Assembly (NCBI GenBank): GCA_964602115.1
Contig: CAZRQN010000143.1
Coordinates: forward strand, 1-7,031
DNA length: 7,031 nucleotides
Reading direction: 5' to 3'
Source: JANOGU01 sp964602115
Lineage (GTDB): Bacteria; Pseudomonadota; Alphaproteobacteria; Rhodobacterales; Rhodobacteraceae
The notes beneath the pieces were generated by a model that saw only the letters and a list, made by a program, of their open reading frames with translations, was not told the origin of the DNA and ran no database searches. How positions within the stretch are numbered: position 1 is the first letter of the stretch; each line of letters opens with the position of its first letter. Made by a program: the position numbers and the translations under genes. Positions 5,905-7,031 of this stretch are shown one piece after another.

Positions 5905-6900
5905 ATGTGGGCCTTGGTGGGACTTCTGGGTGCGCTTGTCGCGGGTCTGGCCGCCGACGCGGTTCTTTCGGCCGGATCGCATGAGGCCGACGAGCCGGAG
6001 GGGCCCGAGCCGGAGGCGCCGGAGGGCGATGCGGACGACGGCGGCGACGGGGCCGACCTTCTCGACTGGGCGGGCCAGCCGGCATCGGGCGGCACGGCCC
6101 TGCAGGGCGACGGATCGGACGAGGTGCTCGCCGGCGGCGAAGCGGGCGACCGTCTGGCCGGCGGGGGCGGCGACGACCAGATCGTCGGGCGGGAGGGCGA
6201 TGACCTTCTGGAGGGCGAAGCCGGGGAGGATCTGCTTCATGGCGGGGCCGGGGCGGATCTTCTCGCCGGCGGCGAGGGCGACGACAGCCTGCAGGGCGAG
6301 GATGGCGACGACGTCCTGTCCGGCGGAGACGGGGCGGACTGGCTGGCCGGGCATCTTGGCGCCGACAGGCTCTCCGGCGATGCGGGGAATGACGCGCTGA
6401 TCGGCGGCGGCGGGGCAGACTGGCTGCGCGGCGGGGCCGGCGACGACTGGCTCGCCGGCGGGGCGGACGAGGATGATCTCTCCGGCGGCGCCGGGGCCGA
6501 TGTGCTGGACGGCAATGACGGCGACGACCGGCTGGACGGGTCCGACGATCTCGAAGCGGATTCGCTGAACGGCGGCGACGGGGACGACCTGCTGCTGTCC
6601 GGGCGCGGCGACCTGGCGACCGGGGGCGCCGGCAGCGACCGTTTCGGGCTGGCCGGCTGGGAAGAGCATGGCGAGGGCGAGGTTGCGCGGATCGCCGACT
6701 ATGATCCGGAGGAGGACGAGATCGTCCTCTTTTACGACAGCGCCGCCCATCCCGACCCGCAGGTCAGCATCGAGGCCGACGAGGCCACCGGCATGGCCAA
6801 GGTCCTGGTCGATGGCCTGCCGGTGGCCGAGGTCAGCGGCGGCGTGGGGCTGACGGCGGAGGCGATCCGCCTTGTCCCCGCCCTGCCCAAGGCCGCCTGA
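5905..6900 (+). CDS. RTX-type calcium-binding repeat protein with N-terminal membrane segment
   Basis: The 331-residue, very acidic protein starts with a hydrophobic segment (WALVGLLGALVAGLAADAVL, residues 2-21) with no preceding Lys/Arg. An Asp/Glu/Pro-rich linker (24-50) follows. Sixteen in-phase RTX nonapeptides then run from residue 68 to 211 (units such as GGGGDDQIV, GGAGADLLA, GGAGDDWLA), and looser repeats continue to about 247. RTX units bind Ca2+ in the GGxGxDxLx turns and fold into a parallel beta-roll, usually outside the cell. The last 84 residues include ARIADYDPEEDEIVLFYD, like the end region of RTX proteins exported by type I secretion. No catalytic domain is seen. The ATG at 5905 is chosen because AGGGGG lies 5 bases upstream; the frame continues upstream to a TTG at 5761, but that part is Arg/Pro/Gly-rich and unlike a protein start. 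No secretion genes lie in the window. Confidence 0.93.
   Translation: MWALVGLLGALVAGLAADAVLSAGSHEADEPEGPEPEAPEGDADDGGDGADLLDWAGQPASGGTALQGDGSDEVLAGGEAGDRLAGGGGDDQIVGREGDDLLEGEAGEDLLHGGAGADLLAGGEGDDSLQGEDGDDVLSGGDGADWLAGHLGADRLSGDAGNDALIGGGGADWLRGGAGDDWLAGGADEDDLSGGAGADVLDGNDGDDRLDGSDDLEADSLNGGDGDDLLLSGRGDLATGGAGSDRFGLAGWEEHGEGEVARIADYDPEEDEIVLFYDSAAHPDPQVSIEADEATGMAKVLVDGLPVAEVSGGVGLTAEAIRLVPALPKAA
6106..6537 (+). repeat. Sixteen tandem 27-bp units encoding RTX nonapeptides
   Basis: Within the RTX gene, 432 bases divide into sixteen in-frame 27-base units, each giving one nonapeptide. The units are diverged in DNA but keep the Gly-Gly-x-Gly-x-Asp-x-Leu-x pattern, as expected for old tandem duplication under protein-level selection. 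Position 5 or 6 is acidic in most units, and the last position varies (A, S, D, E). Confidence 0.9.
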
Positions 6901-6905
6901 GGGGA

Positions 6906-6928
6906 GAGCGTCACACGGTGGGACACTC
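6906..6928 (+). terminator. Possible weak terminator after the RTX gene
   Basis: GAGCGTC (6906-6912) can pair with GACACTC (6922-6928) except for one C-A mismatch, with a 9-base loop, starting 6 bases after the RTX stop. GTCTTTACTT follows. The stem is short and the T-tract poor, so this is only a candidate. Confidence 0.3.
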
Positions 6929-6940
6929 GTCTTTACTTAG

Positions 6941-6965
6941 CGATTCCATGTGGTTACATGGATCG
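6941..6965. repeat. Hairpin/inverted repeat in low-GC tail
   Basis: CGAT, a single bulged T, and CCATGT (6941-6951) pair with ACATGG and ATCG (6956-6965) around a GGTT loop, giving a 10-bp stem with one bulge. It lies in the AT-richer right end of the window, and no T-run follows on either strand. It could be a protein-binding dyad, an element end or a transcript stem. I do not recognise it as a known site. Confidence 0.5.
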
Positions 6966-6983
6966 ATTCAGGGTTAGGTCATG

Positions 6984-7031
6984 CTACACGACTCCCTGCT
7001 TTTTGAGGGTATTTGGGAGGTTGAGCCATTC
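6984..7031 (-). CDS. Possible C-terminal end of a gene entering from the right edge
   Basis: Read from the right edge on the minus strand, one frame gives 15 residues, EWLNLPNTLKKQGVV, and then TAG at 6986-6984. The composition is protein-like but the stretch is far too short to identify. Another minus-strand frame is also open from the edge for 18 codons, so this is a guess. If real, the gene would converge on the RTX gene. Confidence 0.15.
   Translation of the reverse strand, partial: EWLNLPNTLKKQGVV

Noticed and set aside
6106..6537. Regular 27-bp periodicity considered as a CRISPR or other DNA repeat array
   Set aside because: The units are diverged, directly adjacent without spacers, and encode RTX nonapeptides in frame.
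5491..6750. Minus-strand 419-codon frame with Val/Ala/Pro repeats
   Set aside because: The repeats are the antisense image of the RTX nonapeptide array; no independent evidence of coding.
6958..7031. Plus-strand frame from ATG 6958 open to the right edge
   Set aside because: No SD precedes it, the ATG lies inside the hairpin, and the short product is not protein-like enough to support a call.

Overview
The window is about 70% GC over most of its length. The translated PNPase and S15 sequences look like those of a Rhodobacterales-type alphaproteobacterium (Paracoccus/Rhodobacter-like). That placement is my reading of the protein sequences, not a database result.

Layout. Most genes lie on the minus strand, so in transcription order they run from high to low coordinates. 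rpsO (ribosomal protein S15, 5339-5608) comes first and is followed by a strong intrinsic terminator (5288-5315). Next is a 540-residue protein with a degenerate plus a complete HD-GYP-like domain and a C-terminal LuxR-type HTH (3664-5286). A small SnoaL/NTF2-fold protein follows (3142-3573). Then comes a tightly overlapping three-gene cassette: an ArsR-family repressor (2625-2969), an SRPBCC/AHSA1-type protein (2207-2632) and a small DUF1761-like membrane protein (1851-2210). After a mostly non-coding stretch comes the 5' two-thirds of pnp (PNPase, 1-1390), which runs off the left edge. On the plus strand there is a possible 24-residue membrane microprotein (1648-1722). A 331-residue RTX/calcium-binding repeat protein (5905-6900) is divergent from rpsO. 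The last ~110 bases are only about 48% GC and hold a hairpin, so they look like a different kind of DNA.

How the parts relate. rpsO and pnp are neighbours in many proteobacteria. Here five co-oriented accessory genes (about 3.9 kb) separate them, rpsO has its own terminator, and pnp must be served by a local promoter or by read-through. The ArsR/SRPBCC/membrane-protein cassette has ATGA and 8-bp overlaps, and an inverted repeat lies just upstream of arsR, so it looks like one autoregulated operon. A perfect 8-3-8 palindrome lies just before the SnoaL-like gene and directly after the LuxR-HTH gene, which makes it a candidate operator. No mobile-element gene, CRISPR array, tRNA or rRNA was seen. 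Nothing here is clearly a new system. The most interesting points are the split rpsO/pnp locus, the HD/LuxR regulator with its unclear start, the membrane-anchored acidic RTX protein and the compositional change at the right edge.
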